A stretch of DNA of 64,000 nt from Massilibacteroides sp. (GTDB taxonomy: Bacteria; Bacteroidota; Bacteroidia; Bacteroidales; Tannerellaceae). The notes beneath the pieces were generated by a model. The model was given only the letters and a program-made list of their open reading frames with translations, did not search any database and was not told where the DNA came from. Position numbers and translations under genes: made by a program. The stretch's first letter is position 1; every line of letters starts with the position of its first letter. The DNA is taken from assembly GCF_028705895.1 (NCBI RefSeq), contig NZ_JAQWCQ010000010.1, positions 1 to 64,000 of the forward strand, given 5' to 3'. This document shows, piece after piece, positions 25,841 to 34,374 of the stretch.

Positions 25841-27286
25841 ATGAAAAAGTCATTTCGATATATTGTTACAAGTGTTCTGCTCGCTCTGTTACTCATTTTT
25901 GGTTGGCAACTATATTGGTTATATGGTCTGTATAATTCTATGCACGATGAGTTAAAAAGAGAACTTACAACTTGTATGGAATCGGCTGAGTTACTGGAGT
26001 TATTCTATCGTATGGAGATGCTTGAGAAAGAACATCATAAGAAGGACTACGAGCAAACGATCAGCATCACCGGCACATCTGACGATAGAGGCAATATTAC
26101 ATTTGAAAAGGAAGACAGATTCGTTGATCGAAGTAAAGAGGATAATGACACAACAATTACCAAAAGCACTCTTAATAGTATAGAAGAGGATTTCTTTTCT
26201 GAACATTTTGTACGCAATATCAACACCTCTATGCATAATGCTATAGATAAGGAAATACCTATAAATATACATCGGTTAGATAGCCTATTCGCGAATAAAC
26301 TAAAACAAAAAAATATCCGGACGAAACATTATTACTCAGAGATATTCGATACTAATCAAGGAAAAGTGATAAGTACTTCTCGTCCTGAAGAGACATATAA
26401 AAAAGAGTCCGACTACCCTACCCTGATTTATTTTTATGATAATGACGAAGCATATTGTTTCCGTATTTATATGGAACCGTTAACTCGAACCATATTAATT
26501 CGAATGGGAGGAATATTAGCAACCACTTTATTCATTATCATCATTTTAGGATTTGCTTTCTGGTATCTGATCCGCACTGTGCTGAATCAGAAAACGCTCG
26601 AAGAGATGAAAGATGATTTTACCAACAACATGACGCATGAGTTAAAGACACCAATTGCTGTTGCTTATTCAGCAACAGATGCGCTGCTGAATTTTAACAT
26701 GACAAAAAACGAAGAAAAACGACGGAAATATCTCCTAATTTGTAAAGAACAACTCACCCGGCTCAGTAATCTGGTAGAACAAATATTATCCATGAGCATG
26801 GAACAGAGAAAATCATTCAGTCTGTATCGGGAAGAAATACAGATACAGACCTTAATTCAGGAATTGATAGAACAACACAAACTGAAAACAGACAAAACTG
26901 TCTATTTTTCATGTACTTGTTATCCAAATGATTTAATCGTTTATGCGGACCGTACTCACTTGAGCAATATGTTGAGTAATCTGATTGACAATGCAATAAA
27001 ATACTCCGGAGATAAGCCAATAGTAACGATTCAGGTAAAAGAAGAAAATGGTTGTTACTGTTTCAGTATAGAAGATAACGGTCTGGGGATTCCGGCAGAC
27101 AAGCAATCGCACATCTTTGATAAGTTCTATCGCATTCCACATGGAAATGTACACAATATTAAAGGCTATGGATTAGGTCTTTTTTATGTAAAAACTATGG
27201 CGGAAAAGCATGGTGGAGCTATTTATATAAAAAGTACTCCCGGTAAAGGAAGCCTATTTACAATCCGGATTCCAGCTAATCATTAA
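25841..27286 (+). CDS. Membrane sensor histidine kinase
   Basis: The 481-aa kinase has a first membrane helix at about 8-30, a periplasmic sensor at about 31-218, a second helix at about 222-245 and HisKA with His266 (NMTHELKTP). HATPase_c follows with N-box NLIDNAIKYS, G1 DNGLGIP and G2 GYGLGLFYV. It is immediately followed by its response regulator (4-base gap). The sensor domain has no family I recognise. The pair probably controls the nearby outer-membrane barrel gene and itself, perhaps through the 22-bp repeats. Confidence 0.93.
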   Translation: MKKSFRYIVTSVLLALLLIFGWQLYWLYGLYNSMHDELKRELTTCMESAELLELFYRMEMLEKEHHKKDYEQTISITGTSDDRGNITFEKEDRFVDRSKEDNDTTITKSTLNSIEEDFFSEHFVRNINTSMHNAIDKEIPINIHRLDSLFANKLKQKNIRTKHYYSEIFDTNQGKVISTSRPEETYKKESDYPTLIYFYDNDEAYCFRIYMEPLTRTILIRMGGILATTLFIIIILGFAFWYLIRTVLNQKTLEEMKDDFTNNMTHELKTPIAVAYSATDALLNFNMTKNEEKRRKYLLICKEQLTRLSNLVEQILSMSMEQRKSFSLYREEIQIQTLIQELIEQHKLKTDKTVYFSCTCYPNDLIVYADRTHLSNMLSNLIDNAIKYSGDKPIVTIQVKEENGCYCFSIEDNGLGIPADKQSHIFDKFYRIPHGNVHNIKGYGLGLFYVKTMAEKHGGAIYIKSTPGKGSLFTIRIPANH

Positions 27287-27290
27287 TCTC

Positions 27291-27980
27291 ATGAAAAAGC
27301 AAAAGACAAATCTACTTCTGGTTGAAGACGAAGAAACGCTTGCCATGATTATTAAAGAGACACTTGAAGAAGAAGACTCCTTTTCTATTCGTGTTGCCAA
27401 AGACGGGGAAGAAGGGTTACGTTATTTCTTCGAACAAAAACCGGATATTCTCGTAACCGATGTGATGATGCCGCGCATGGATGGATTTGAATTAGTCAAA
27501 CGTATCCGACAAACAGACCTCGTCACTCCTGTTTTGTTCCTGACTGCCCGTTCTGCCATAAAAGACGTAGTGGAAGGATTTGAATTGGGAGCAAATGATT
27601 ACTTACGGAAACCTTTTGGTATGCAAGAATTAATTGTACGTATAAAAGCCCTTGTCAACAAACCTCAACTTAATGTACAAACGGAAAAGGAATTCAGAAT
27701 AGGAACATATAGCTTTAATGCCAAATCTCAGAAACTTTACTTAAACGGAAAGGCCGAAGAATTATCTCATCGGGAATCAGAAATCTTAAAACGTCTATGT
27801 CAAAATATCAACCAAGTGGTTAATACACAAGACATACTGCTTGATCTTTGGGGGGATGATAGCTTTTTCAATTCTCGCAGCTTACATGTTTTTATAACCA
27901 AACTACGCCATAAATTAGCCAAAGACGATAGCATACGGATTGTTAATGTCCGAGGAATAGGCTATAAGCTAATTCAATAA
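27291..27980 (+). CDS. OmpR/PhoB-family response regulator
   Basis: The 229-aa protein has a receiver domain at about 6-120 with acidic pocket VEDEE and phosphoacceptor Asp57 (ILVTDVMMPRMDG), Thr in FLTARSA and Lys in LRKPFG. The C-terminal winged-helix DNA-binding domain at about 135-228 contains SHRESEILKRL and RSLHVFITKLRHKL. It is the cognate partner of the preceding kinase. OmpR-family proteins bind direct repeats spaced about 10-11 bp, which matches the TTAT-N6-TTAT spacing in the repeats at 25095 and 25776. That link is inference. Confidence 0.95.
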   Translation: MKKQKTNLLLVEDEETLAMIIKETLEEEDSFSIRVAKDGEEGLRYFFEQKPDILVTDVMMPRMDGFELVKRIRQTDLVTPVLFLTARSAIKDVVEGFELGANDYLRKPFGMQELIVRIKALVNKPQLNVQTEKEFRIGTYSFNAKSQKLYLNGKAEELSHRESEILKRLCQNINQVVNTQDILLDLWGDDSFFNSRSLHVFITKLRHKLAKDDSIRIVNVRGIGYKLIQ

Positions 27981-27984
27981 CGAC

Positions 27985-27992
27985 TACATTTG
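27985..27992 (+). promoter_or_regulatory. -7 promoter element of queH
   Basis: TACATTTG matches TAnnTTTG in the 31-base gap between the response regulator and queH. Confidence 0.45.
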
Positions 27993-28011
27993 CAGAGGAA
28001 AACCGAACAGA

Positions 28012-28584
28012 ATGCTTAAATTAGAGATACCTAACGACGAAAAAAGAGTGCTGTTACATGCCTGCTGTGCTCCTTGTTCATCGGCTATCATTGAATGCTT
28101 ATTGCAAAATGATATCCGCCCGACGGTATTTTATTATAACCCCAATATCTTTCCCAAAGAAGAATACGAAATCAGAAAATCAGAAAGCCAACGTTATGTA
28201 AAAGCACTGGGGCTCGACTTTATTGATGCAGACTATAACCATACAGATTGGCGGGAACAGATAAAGGGATTAGAAAAAGAACCTGAGCGTGGTCGCCGTT
28301 GTGTAAAATGCTTCATCGTTCGTATGCTTGAAACGGCACGTTATGCTTCGGAAAACGGTTTTTCTTTGTTTACCACTACCCTCGCCTCTTCACGTTGGAA
28401 AAATCTGAATGATATATTTGCTGCCGGTAATTTTGCTGCCGAACAATTCTCCGGCATACAATTCTGGGAACAAAACTGGCGCAAAGGCGGGCTAAGCGAA
28501 CGCCGTTTGGAGATTATCGCGCAATATGACTTCTACAACCAACAATACTGCGGTTGCGAGTTTAGTTTCCGGAAAAAGGAATGA
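28012..28584 (+). CDS. queH: Epoxyqueuosine reductase QueH (DUF208)
   Basis: The 190-aa protein shows the QueH cysteine pattern: HACCAPCSS (Cys18, 19, 22), a mid CVKC pair in GRRCVKCF and a C-terminal CGC (QQYCGCEFS). It also has TTTLASSRWKN typical of the family. QueH reduces epoxyqueuosine to queuosine in the wobble position of tRNA, replacing QueG, and uses an Fe-S cluster held by these cysteines. It is a cytosolic housekeeping gene with no operon link to its neighbours. Confidence 0.93.
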   Translation: MLKLEIPNDEKRVLLHACCAPCSSAIIECLLQNDIRPTVFYYNPNIFPKEEYEIRKSESQRYVKALGLDFIDADYNHTDWREQIKGLEKEPERGRRCVKCFIVRMLETARYASENGFSLFTTTLASSRWKNLNDIFAAGNFAAEQFSGIQFWEQNWRKGGLSERRLEIIAQYDFYNQQYCGCEFSFRKKE

Positions 28585-28593
28585 AACTTTTCT

Positions 28594-28601
28594 TATCTTC
28601 G
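28594..28601 (+). promoter_or_regulatory. Possible -7 element of the oxidoreductase gene
   Basis: TATCTTCG differs from TAnnTTTG at one base and lies 28 bases before the ATG at 28630. Confidence 0.3.
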
Positions 28602-28629
28602 TCTTTATAATTGTATAATAGCTTGTGTT

Positions 28630-29673
28630 ATGGAAAAGATAAGAACAGGAATTGCGTCGTATGGCATGTCAGGGTCCGTTTTTCATGCGCCATTTATCAG
28701 TAACCATCCCGGATTTGAACTTTACGCTATTGTTCAACGAAGCTCGGAGAGTGCTTTGTTGAGATATCCCGAGGTAAAAATTATGCATTCGTACGAAGAA
28801 CTTTTATCCGATCAAAGCATCCAGTTAGTGGTTGTAAATACGCCGGATGTGACCCATTATGATTTTGTTAAACAGGCATTGTTAGCAAATAAGCATGTTA
28901 TTGTAGAAAAGCCTTTTGTTTTTACCGTCCGCGAAGGAGAAGAATTGATTGCACTCGCAAAGGAGAAGAATAAAATGCTCTCTGTCTATCAAAACAGACG
29001 ATGGGATGGCGATTTCTTAACCGTAAAACAAGTCGTTCAATCAGGCGTATTAGGACGCGTCGTTGAATTCCAATCCGCCTATCAACGTTATCGTAATTTT
29101 ATACAACAGGGAACATGGAAAGAGAAAGCAGATCACCGTGTTGGGCTAACCTATAATCTGGGCTCACATATGATTGATCAAGCCGTTAACTTATTTGGAA
29201 TACCCAAAGCTGTTTATGCCGATATAGATAAATTACGCGAAGGAACACAGGTCGATGATTATTATCACATCCAGCTACTTTATCCTCATGTTAAGGTTAC
29301 ATTAAGAGCCGGCTACCTAATGCGTGAAGAAACTCCACGTTATTATATACACGGAACAAAAGGTTCTTTTATCAAATACGGCTTAGATCCTCAGGAAGAA
29401 GAACTGAAAGCAGGCCTCTCTCCTACTCTTTCTGATTGGGGAAAAGATGAAGAGGCAACATATGGAATACTCAATACGGATCTGGACGGATTGCATTTCC
29501 GGGGGAAAATAGAAACAATTCCCGGAAATTATATGGGATTCTATGAAGACATATACCAATCTCTCAAATCAGACACACCACCACAGACCGACGCCTCTGT
29601 CGTATTACCCGTTATTCGTATTATTGAAGCGGCTTTTGAGAGTAATGAAAAGAAGAAAACTATCAATCTGTAA
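28630..29673 (+). CDS. Gfo/Idh/MocA-family NAD(P)-dependent oxidoreductase
   Basis: The 347-aa protein has an N-terminal Rossmann fold (GIASYGMSGSVFHAPFI), VVNTPDVTHYD, the family signature EKPF (HVIVEKPF) and the C-terminal domain with QNRRWDGDF and NLGSHMIDQAVNLFG. The closest E. coli-type relatives are YdgJ/YhhX-like dehydrogenases that act on sugars or polyols. The substrate cannot be told from sequence. It stands alone, upstream of the exopolysaccharide locus. Confidence 0.9.
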   Translation: MEKIRTGIASYGMSGSVFHAPFISNHPGFELYAIVQRSSESALLRYPEVKIMHSYEELLSDQSIQLVVVNTPDVTHYDFVKQALLANKHVIVEKPFVFTVREGEELIALAKEKNKMLSVYQNRRWDGDFLTVKQVVQSGVLGRVVEFQSAYQRYRNFIQQGTWKEKADHRVGLTYNLGSHMIDQAVNLFGIPKAVYADIDKLREGTQVDDYYHIQLLYPHVKVTLRAGYLMREETPRYYIHGTKGSFIKYGLDPQEEELKAGLSPTLSDWGKDEEATYGILNTDLDGLHFRGKIETIPGNYMGFYEDIYQSLKSDTPPQTDASVVLPVIRIIEAAFESNEKKKTINL

Positions 29674-29758
29674 ATCCGTCTATCTCATTTTCACTATTTT
29701 ATCTTATTTAATTTATGTTAACAACCATACTTTATACACATAAAATTCTATTTTTCTG

Positions 29759-29766
29759 TACTTTTG
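29759..29766 (+). promoter_or_regulatory. -7 promoter element of the exopolysaccharide operon
   Basis: TACTTTTG matches TAnnTTTG, about 195 bases before the first gene. It overlaps the left arm of an inverted repeat (29761-29771). Confidence 0.45.
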
Positions 29767-29880
29767 CAACGATAATATTATTTATTTATAATAATATACA
29801 AACATTTTTAGCAGATAGTTTTAACACATTAGACATAAAATTAGCTTTTTAACATTTATCAAAGCTACCCGTTGCAAGAG
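29761..29880. repeat. Inverted repeat spanning the exopolysaccharide leader
   Basis: CTTTTGCAACG (29761-29771) and CGTTGCAAGAG (29870-29880) are inverted with 10 of 11 matches and enclose 98 AT-rich bases. The segment also holds an AT palindrome (about 29773-29798) and, on the minus strand, a -7-like TAGCTTTG (29867-29860). It may be an RNA long-range stem or a recombination site. Confidence 0.5.
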
Positions 29881-29960
29881 TTTTGTGATTTATATTAGAA
29901 CATTGATTACAGTTGAAGTTAGACATTTGAATATAGATTTTGGTAAAGACATTCTCTCTT

Positions 29961-30326
29961 ATGAAAAGAAGTATATTAATTCTTGATGATAAAAAAACGA
30001 TAGCTAATGTTATTAGTATTTATTTATCTAATGAATATGATATTACTTATTTTAGTAATCCAATCTTAGGCATTGAATGGTTACAGGAAGGAAATATTCC
30101 AGACCTAATAATTACAGACATCTATATGCCAGAAATGTCTGGAGATGAATTTCTTTCATTTTTAAAGAAAAATGAACTTTTTAAATCAATCCCTGTTATA
30201 ATCTTATCGGGTGAAGAGAGTAGTGATATACGTATCCGTTTACTGGAAGAAGGAGCTGAAGACTTTATCTTAAAACCATTTAATCCATTAGAATTAAAAG
30301 TTAGAATTAGAAAAGTTATAAATTGA
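29961..30326 (+). CDS. Stand-alone receiver-domain response regulator
   Basis: Starting at the ATG at 29961 (an upstream TTG at 29940 is in frame), the protein has 121 aa. It is a complete receiver: LILDDKK acidic pair, phosphoacceptor Asp53 (LIITDIYMPEMSG), Ser in VIILSGEES and Lys in FILKPFN. It has no output domain. Its stop codon overlaps the start of the pseudo-receiver/phosphoglycosyl transferase gene (TTGA), so the two are made together. It may sense phosphorylation from one of the soluble kinases at 48.8-52.2 kb and control polymer initiation through protein contact. Confidence 0.9.
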   Translation: MKRSILILDDKKTIANVISIYLSNEYDITYFSNPILGIEWLQEGNIPDLIITDIYMPEMSGDEFLSFLKKNELFKSIPVIILSGEESSDIRIRLLEEGAEDFILKPFNPLELKVRIRKVIN

Positions 30327-31480
30327 AAGTTAAAACCATTTATATTGGAAAACAGCAAGTCTATATACAACACTTCGAACAACTTTTCCATACGGAATCA
30401 GAAGGGAGACTTGATCTTGCTGAAAATCATGTAGCAGCACTCAATCTTATCAATGACTACTACCCAAAAGTTCCTGTAATTATTTTTTACGAACAAGACA
30501 CTGTTAAAATAGACTGTGAGCGAATACAATTTCTTCATAAAAAATTTACTCATCTCTATATCATTCTAATCACAAAAGGATTAAACAGCGAAGAAAAACT
30601 AAGCTATATTAAAAGTGGTGTTAATGACACTGCAGCCCCTGATGTTAAACTACAAATTATCAGAGATTTTTTAGATTGGATAAATGAACATAACTCTTTA
30701 TTGAATCATCCTCATGTAGAGAAAGAAGACTTGGTTCCTTTTGTTATACCTAAACTGAAACGACTTTTTGATATAACCGTCTCTTTACTAACTCTGATAT
30801 TTCTCTCTCCTCTATTCTTGATAATAAGTTTAGCAATAAGAATAGAAAGTAAAGGACCTATCATCTATAAGTCCAAACGTGTTGGTAGTAATTATAAGAT
30901 TTTTGATTTTTGGAAGTTTCGTTCAATGTATGTTGATGCAGATAAACGACTGAAAGAATATGAAGCTTTAAACCAATACAAAACAATGCCTATAGAAAAT
31001 CCTATATCTACCTCTAATGAAAAGACATATCATAATCAGACATTTTTAGTTTCCGATGATGAAATTATTCCCGAAGAAGAATACATCAAGCACAAACGAA
31101 TAGAAACAGAGAATGCATTCAAAAAGCTTGAAGATGACCCGAGAATAACTAAGGTAGGACATTTTATTAGAAAATATAGTATTGACGAATTACCTCAATT
31201 GATTAATATTTTAAAAGGAGACATGTCAATAGTTGGAAATAGACCATTACCTTTGTACGAAGCAGAGGCTTTAACTGGGGATGAATCCATAGAACGCTTT
31301 CTTGCTCCAGCGGGACTGACGGGTCTTTGGCAAGTAGAGAAGAGAGGGGATTCCGGTAGTCTCTCTGCAAAAGAGCGAAAAGATTTGGATATTTATTATG
31401 CCAGAAACTATTCTCCTCTAATGGACTTTAGAATAATTCTAAAAACATTTAAAGCTTTTATACAGAAAGAGGATGTTTAA
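30323..31480 (+). CDS. Initiating phosphoglycosyl transferase fused to an N-terminal pseudo-receiver domain
   Basis: The 385-aa protein starts at TTG in a 4-base overlap with the receiver gene. The C-terminal part (about 145-385) is a bacterial sugar transferase: PKLKRLFDITVSL, one membrane helix at about 152-173, KSKRVG, FWKFRSM, DELPQLINILKGDMSIVGNRP and GLTGLWQV. These enzymes load the first sugar phosphate onto undecaprenyl phosphate. The N-terminal 140 residues look like a receiver fold (YIILITKGLNSEEK ... IKSGVNDTAAP) but have lost the phosphoacceptor motif. An insertion of about 50 residues, rich in acidic residues, splits the catalytic domain. Confidence 0.87.
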   Translation: MKVKTIYIGKQQVYIQHFEQLFHTESEGRLDLAENHVAALNLINDYYPKVPVIIFYEQDTVKIDCERIQFLHKKFTHLYIILITKGLNSEEKLSYIKSGVNDTAAPDVKLQIIRDFLDWINEHNSLLNHPHVEKEDLVPFVIPKLKRLFDITVSLLTLIFLSPLFLIISLAIRIESKGPIIYKSKRVGSNYKIFDFWKFRSMYVDADKRLKEYEALNQYKTMPIENPISTSNEKTYHNQTFLVSDDEIIPEEEYIKHKRIETENAFKKLEDDPRITKVGHFIRKYSIDELPQLINILKGDMSIVGNRPLPLYEAEALTGDESIERFLAPAGLTGLWQVEKRGDSGSLSAKERKDLDIYYARNYSPLMDFRIILKTFKAFIQKEDV

Positions 31481-31495
31481 TTTAACACTTAAAGA

Positions 31496-32221
31496 ATGAA
31501 ACATATATTAATCGTCTTGTTACTAATCGCTTTCAGCTTTATAAGTAATGCGCAAGAAAGCTTTACGGCAATGACTCCCGAAGAGCTCACCAATATGCAA
31601 CTTCCTCCTTTAGATGTTTTATTTGAAAATGCCAATAACAGCGCTGCAGTAGATTTCTATCGCGTAAGAATGGAAGAAGAAGCAAGTCTGTTAAAAACAG
31701 AGAAAAGAAGTTGGTTAAAGTATTTTCGTGCTCAGAGTACTTTTCAGTACGGACTTATGGGAATCAACAGTAGTTTTTCTGATAATGACACCCCGCTTTT
31801 CTACCAATATTCGGGAGCACGTCAGGCCTGGTACAATGTGGGAGTTAGCGTTGCCATACCGTTTGATGATTTTTTTGATCGTAAAAACCGTATAAAACGT
31901 CAACAATTAAAAACAAAAGCCACAGAAGTGGAAATCGAAAAATGGCATGACGAACAGAAACTCCGTATTATTGAGATGTACACTAAAGCGCAAAAAGAAT
32001 TAGCTGTACTTAAGATTAAAGCAGAATCCGTTACAATGGCAAATGCACAATACCAAGCGGCAGAACAGGATTTCTTGAATGGTAAAATTGAAATCGATGA
32101 ATTAAATCAGAGAAAGTCCATTGAATCAGATGCTTTGGAAACCTATGAGAACACAAAAGCAGAATTAAACAAAGCGCTTTTACAATTAGAGATTCTTTCC
32201 AAAACGAAAATAATCAAATAA
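31496..32221 (+). CDS. Short TolC-like outer-membrane/periplasmic coiled-coil protein
   Basis: The 241-aa protein has a signal peptide ending SNAQ (residue 19). Its helical coiled-coil repeats and one beta segment (YNVGVSVAIPFDDFFDRKNRIKRQ) match the second half of TolC-family efflux proteins. It is about half the usual TolC length, so it holds one helix-barrel repeat. It lies between the initiating transferase and the Wzz-like gene, with gaps of 15 and 4 bases. It may provide the outer-membrane or periplasmic conduit for the polymer, since no Wza-type gene is present. Confidence 0.75.
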   Translation: MKHILIVLLLIAFSFISNAQESFTAMTPEELTNMQLPPLDVLFENANNSAAVDFYRVRMEEEASLLKTEKRSWLKYFRAQSTFQYGLMGINSSFSDNDTPLFYQYSGARQAWYNVGVSVAIPFDDFFDRKNRIKRQQLKTKATEVEIEKWHDEQKLRIIEMYTKAQKELAVLKIKAESVTMANAQYQAAEQDFLNGKIEIDELNQRKSIESDALETYENTKAELNKALLQLEILSKTKIIK

Positions 32222-32225
32222 AACA

Positions 32226-34370
32226 ATGGACTTCATACAATATATTTTTCGTTTTCTGTTTCGCATCCGTTGGTGGTTGATTATCGCGCCAATAGTAATT
32301 ACATTATTGGTTATCGTTAGTACCAGGAATATGCTACGTACTTATCATGTGGACATGACGATTTACACTGGAGTAGTCTCCGGTTTTGCGATGGAAACAG
32401 GAGAGACAATGCAAAATAGTACCGTTGTAAACAACACAATAGACAATATCATTAATATCATCAAATCCAAGGAGACATTAAACGAAGTTTCGCTGCATCT
32501 TTACGCCAGACATATGATTTATGGAGACCCGGAAAAAGATAATGCTTATATAAATGCTGAAAATTATAAAAGTGTATTACGTATTACGCCCAAAGAGGTA
32601 TTAGCACTGATTGATAAATCCTCTGAAGAAAAAACCGTACAAAACCTTAGGAGTTACGAGAAGCAATCACCAACGAACTTTGTATATGGGCTTTTTAATT
32701 GGAATCATCCTTATTATTGCTTTGGTTCATTAAGCAATATAAAGGTTCAGCGACTAGGAAGCAGCGATATGTTACAAATAGATTATTCAGCGAATGATCC
32801 GGGTGTGGCTTATCAAACATTGCTTCTACTCAATGATATCTATATTCAACAATACCAGAATCTTCAATTTGGTTCGACTAATAATGCTATAAAATATTTT
32901 GAACGGGAATTAGATCGGGTTGGTAAAGAATTAAAAAGCGGAGAAGACTCATTAACATTGTATAATGTAGAAAATCGTATCATTAATTATGACGAGCAAA
33001 CAAAAGAAGTTGCTGCTTTGGACAAGGAAATAGAATTAAGATATCAGGATGTGTTACAAAAATATCGCAGTGCGGAAGCATCAATTAAGCATATTGAAAC
33101 GCAATTGGGAGAAAATGCGTCCTTTCTGAAAAGCAATTCTTTACTTTTGTCTAAATTATCTGAAATATCTAATCTGAATAAGATTGTATCAGAGTTGGAG
33201 ACTTTTAATCAGGAAAATAGTAGCTCAACAACTCGAAACCAACAACTCGAACAATATAAAGAACAATTAAGTAACGCTGAAAAAGAATTTACTTCCATCT
33301 CGACAGATGCAGGTAATAAAAAATTTACTAAATCTGGCTATCCAACCTCCAATTTCGTATCTCAATGGATAGAGGAGCTTCTTATATTTGAAAAGAGTAA
33401 AGCGGAGAAAAATGTGATCGAACAATACAAACAAGATATAAACCAAAAATATTCGCACTTCTCTCCTATTGGCTCTACAATTAAACGTCAGGAAAGAAAT
33501 ATTGACTTCATCGAACGGTCTTATCTATCCATTTTAAGCAGCTTAAACGCGGCACGTTTACGTTTAAAAAGTCTGGAAATGAATTCGGCTTCACTAAAGT
33601 TAATCAATCCGCCTACTTTCCCTTTAAACACAGAGCCATCCAAACGAAAAGCGTATGTTTTAGCAGCTTTTATTGGTAGCTTCACCTTTATTCTGGGTTT
33701 CTTTTTGATAATGGATCTTTTGGACTTTACCTTAAGAGACCGGGTCCGCACCGAGAGAATTACCGGAGGACGGGTTTTGGGAGCATTTCCTTTAGTCGGT
33801 AAAGGAAAATATGATAAAGCGCGTGAAGAAAAGTCCACACAATTTATGAGTAATGCATTATCCCAATATATTCAACCCTATACTCCAACTATAATAAATC
33901 TGATTAGTATCGGACAGAAAACAGGGAAAACTTACTTAGGCAGACAGGTAGTCGATTATTGGGAAGAACATGGATTAAATGTACAAATGTTGGAGTGGGA
34001 CAGTGACTATTCCGCATTTAGCAAAGAATTTTTCCTTGCCCGCAGATTATTTGATTTTACCCCAAATGTAAAAGCAAATATTTATGTCGTTGAATATGCC
34101 GCTTTATCATTAAACAGTATTCCTCCTTTACTTTTACAGGAAGCTACGGTCAATCTATTGGTCATCAACGCAGATTCTATATGGAAAGAGAGTGATAAAC
34201 TTCTGTTTCAGAAACTACAGGAGCAAAAAAATAAGACGTCTTTGTTTATCTACTTAAACAAAGCATCAAAAGAGGTAGTAGAATCATTCACCGGAACGCT
34301 TCCTCCTTTTGTTAAATCCAGAACATGGGCCTATTTGCTATATCGAATCGGGCTATATTCACCACAGTAA
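32226..34370 (+). CDS. Wzz/GumC-like polysaccharide co-polymerase with degenerate kinase-like C-terminus
   Basis: The 714-aa protein has membrane helices at about 16-33 and 474-497. Between them lies a large periplasmic Wzz-type domain with long coiled coils (about 210-440), closed by the Pro-rich motif INPPTFPLNTEPSKRKAY. The cytoplasmic C-terminus (about 520-714) resembles a BY-kinase fold. However, its P-loop is altered (SIGQKTGKTYLG), Walker A' and B aspartates are not conserved (LEWDSDY, IYVVEYAAL) and no Tyr cluster ends the protein. It probably sets chain length without autophosphorylation. Confidence 0.85.
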   Translation: MDFIQYIFRFLFRIRWWLIIAPIVITLLVIVSTRNMLRTYHVDMTIYTGVVSGFAMETGETMQNSTVVNNTIDNIINIIKSKETLNEVSLHLYARHMIYGDPEKDNAYINAENYKSVLRITPKEVLALIDKSSEEKTVQNLRSYEKQSPTNFVYGLFNWNHPYYCFGSLSNIKVQRLGSSDMLQIDYSANDPGVAYQTLLLLNDIYIQQYQNLQFGSTNNAIKYFERELDRVGKELKSGEDSLTLYNVENRIINYDEQTKEVAALDKEIELRYQDVLQKYRSAEASIKHIETQLGENASFLKSNSLLLSKLSEISNLNKIVSELETFNQENSSSTTRNQQLEQYKEQLSNAEKEFTSISTDAGNKKFTKSGYPTSNFVSQWIEELLIFEKSKAEKNVIEQYKQDINQKYSHFSPIGSTIKRQERNIDFIERSYLSILSSLNAARLRLKSLEMNSASLKLINPPTFPLNTEPSKRKAYVLAAFIGSFTFILGFFLIMDLLDFTLRDRVRTERITGGRVLGAFPLVGKGKYDKAREEKSTQFMSNALSQYIQPYTPTIINLISIGQKTGKTYLGRQVVDYWEEHGLNVQMLEWDSDYSAFSKEFFLARRLFDFTPNVKANIYVVEYAALSLNSIPPLLLQEATVNLLVINADSIWKESDKLLFQKLQEQKNKTSLFIYLNKASKEVVESFTGTLPPFVKSRTWAYLLYRIGLYSPQ

Positions 34371-34374
34371 CAGA

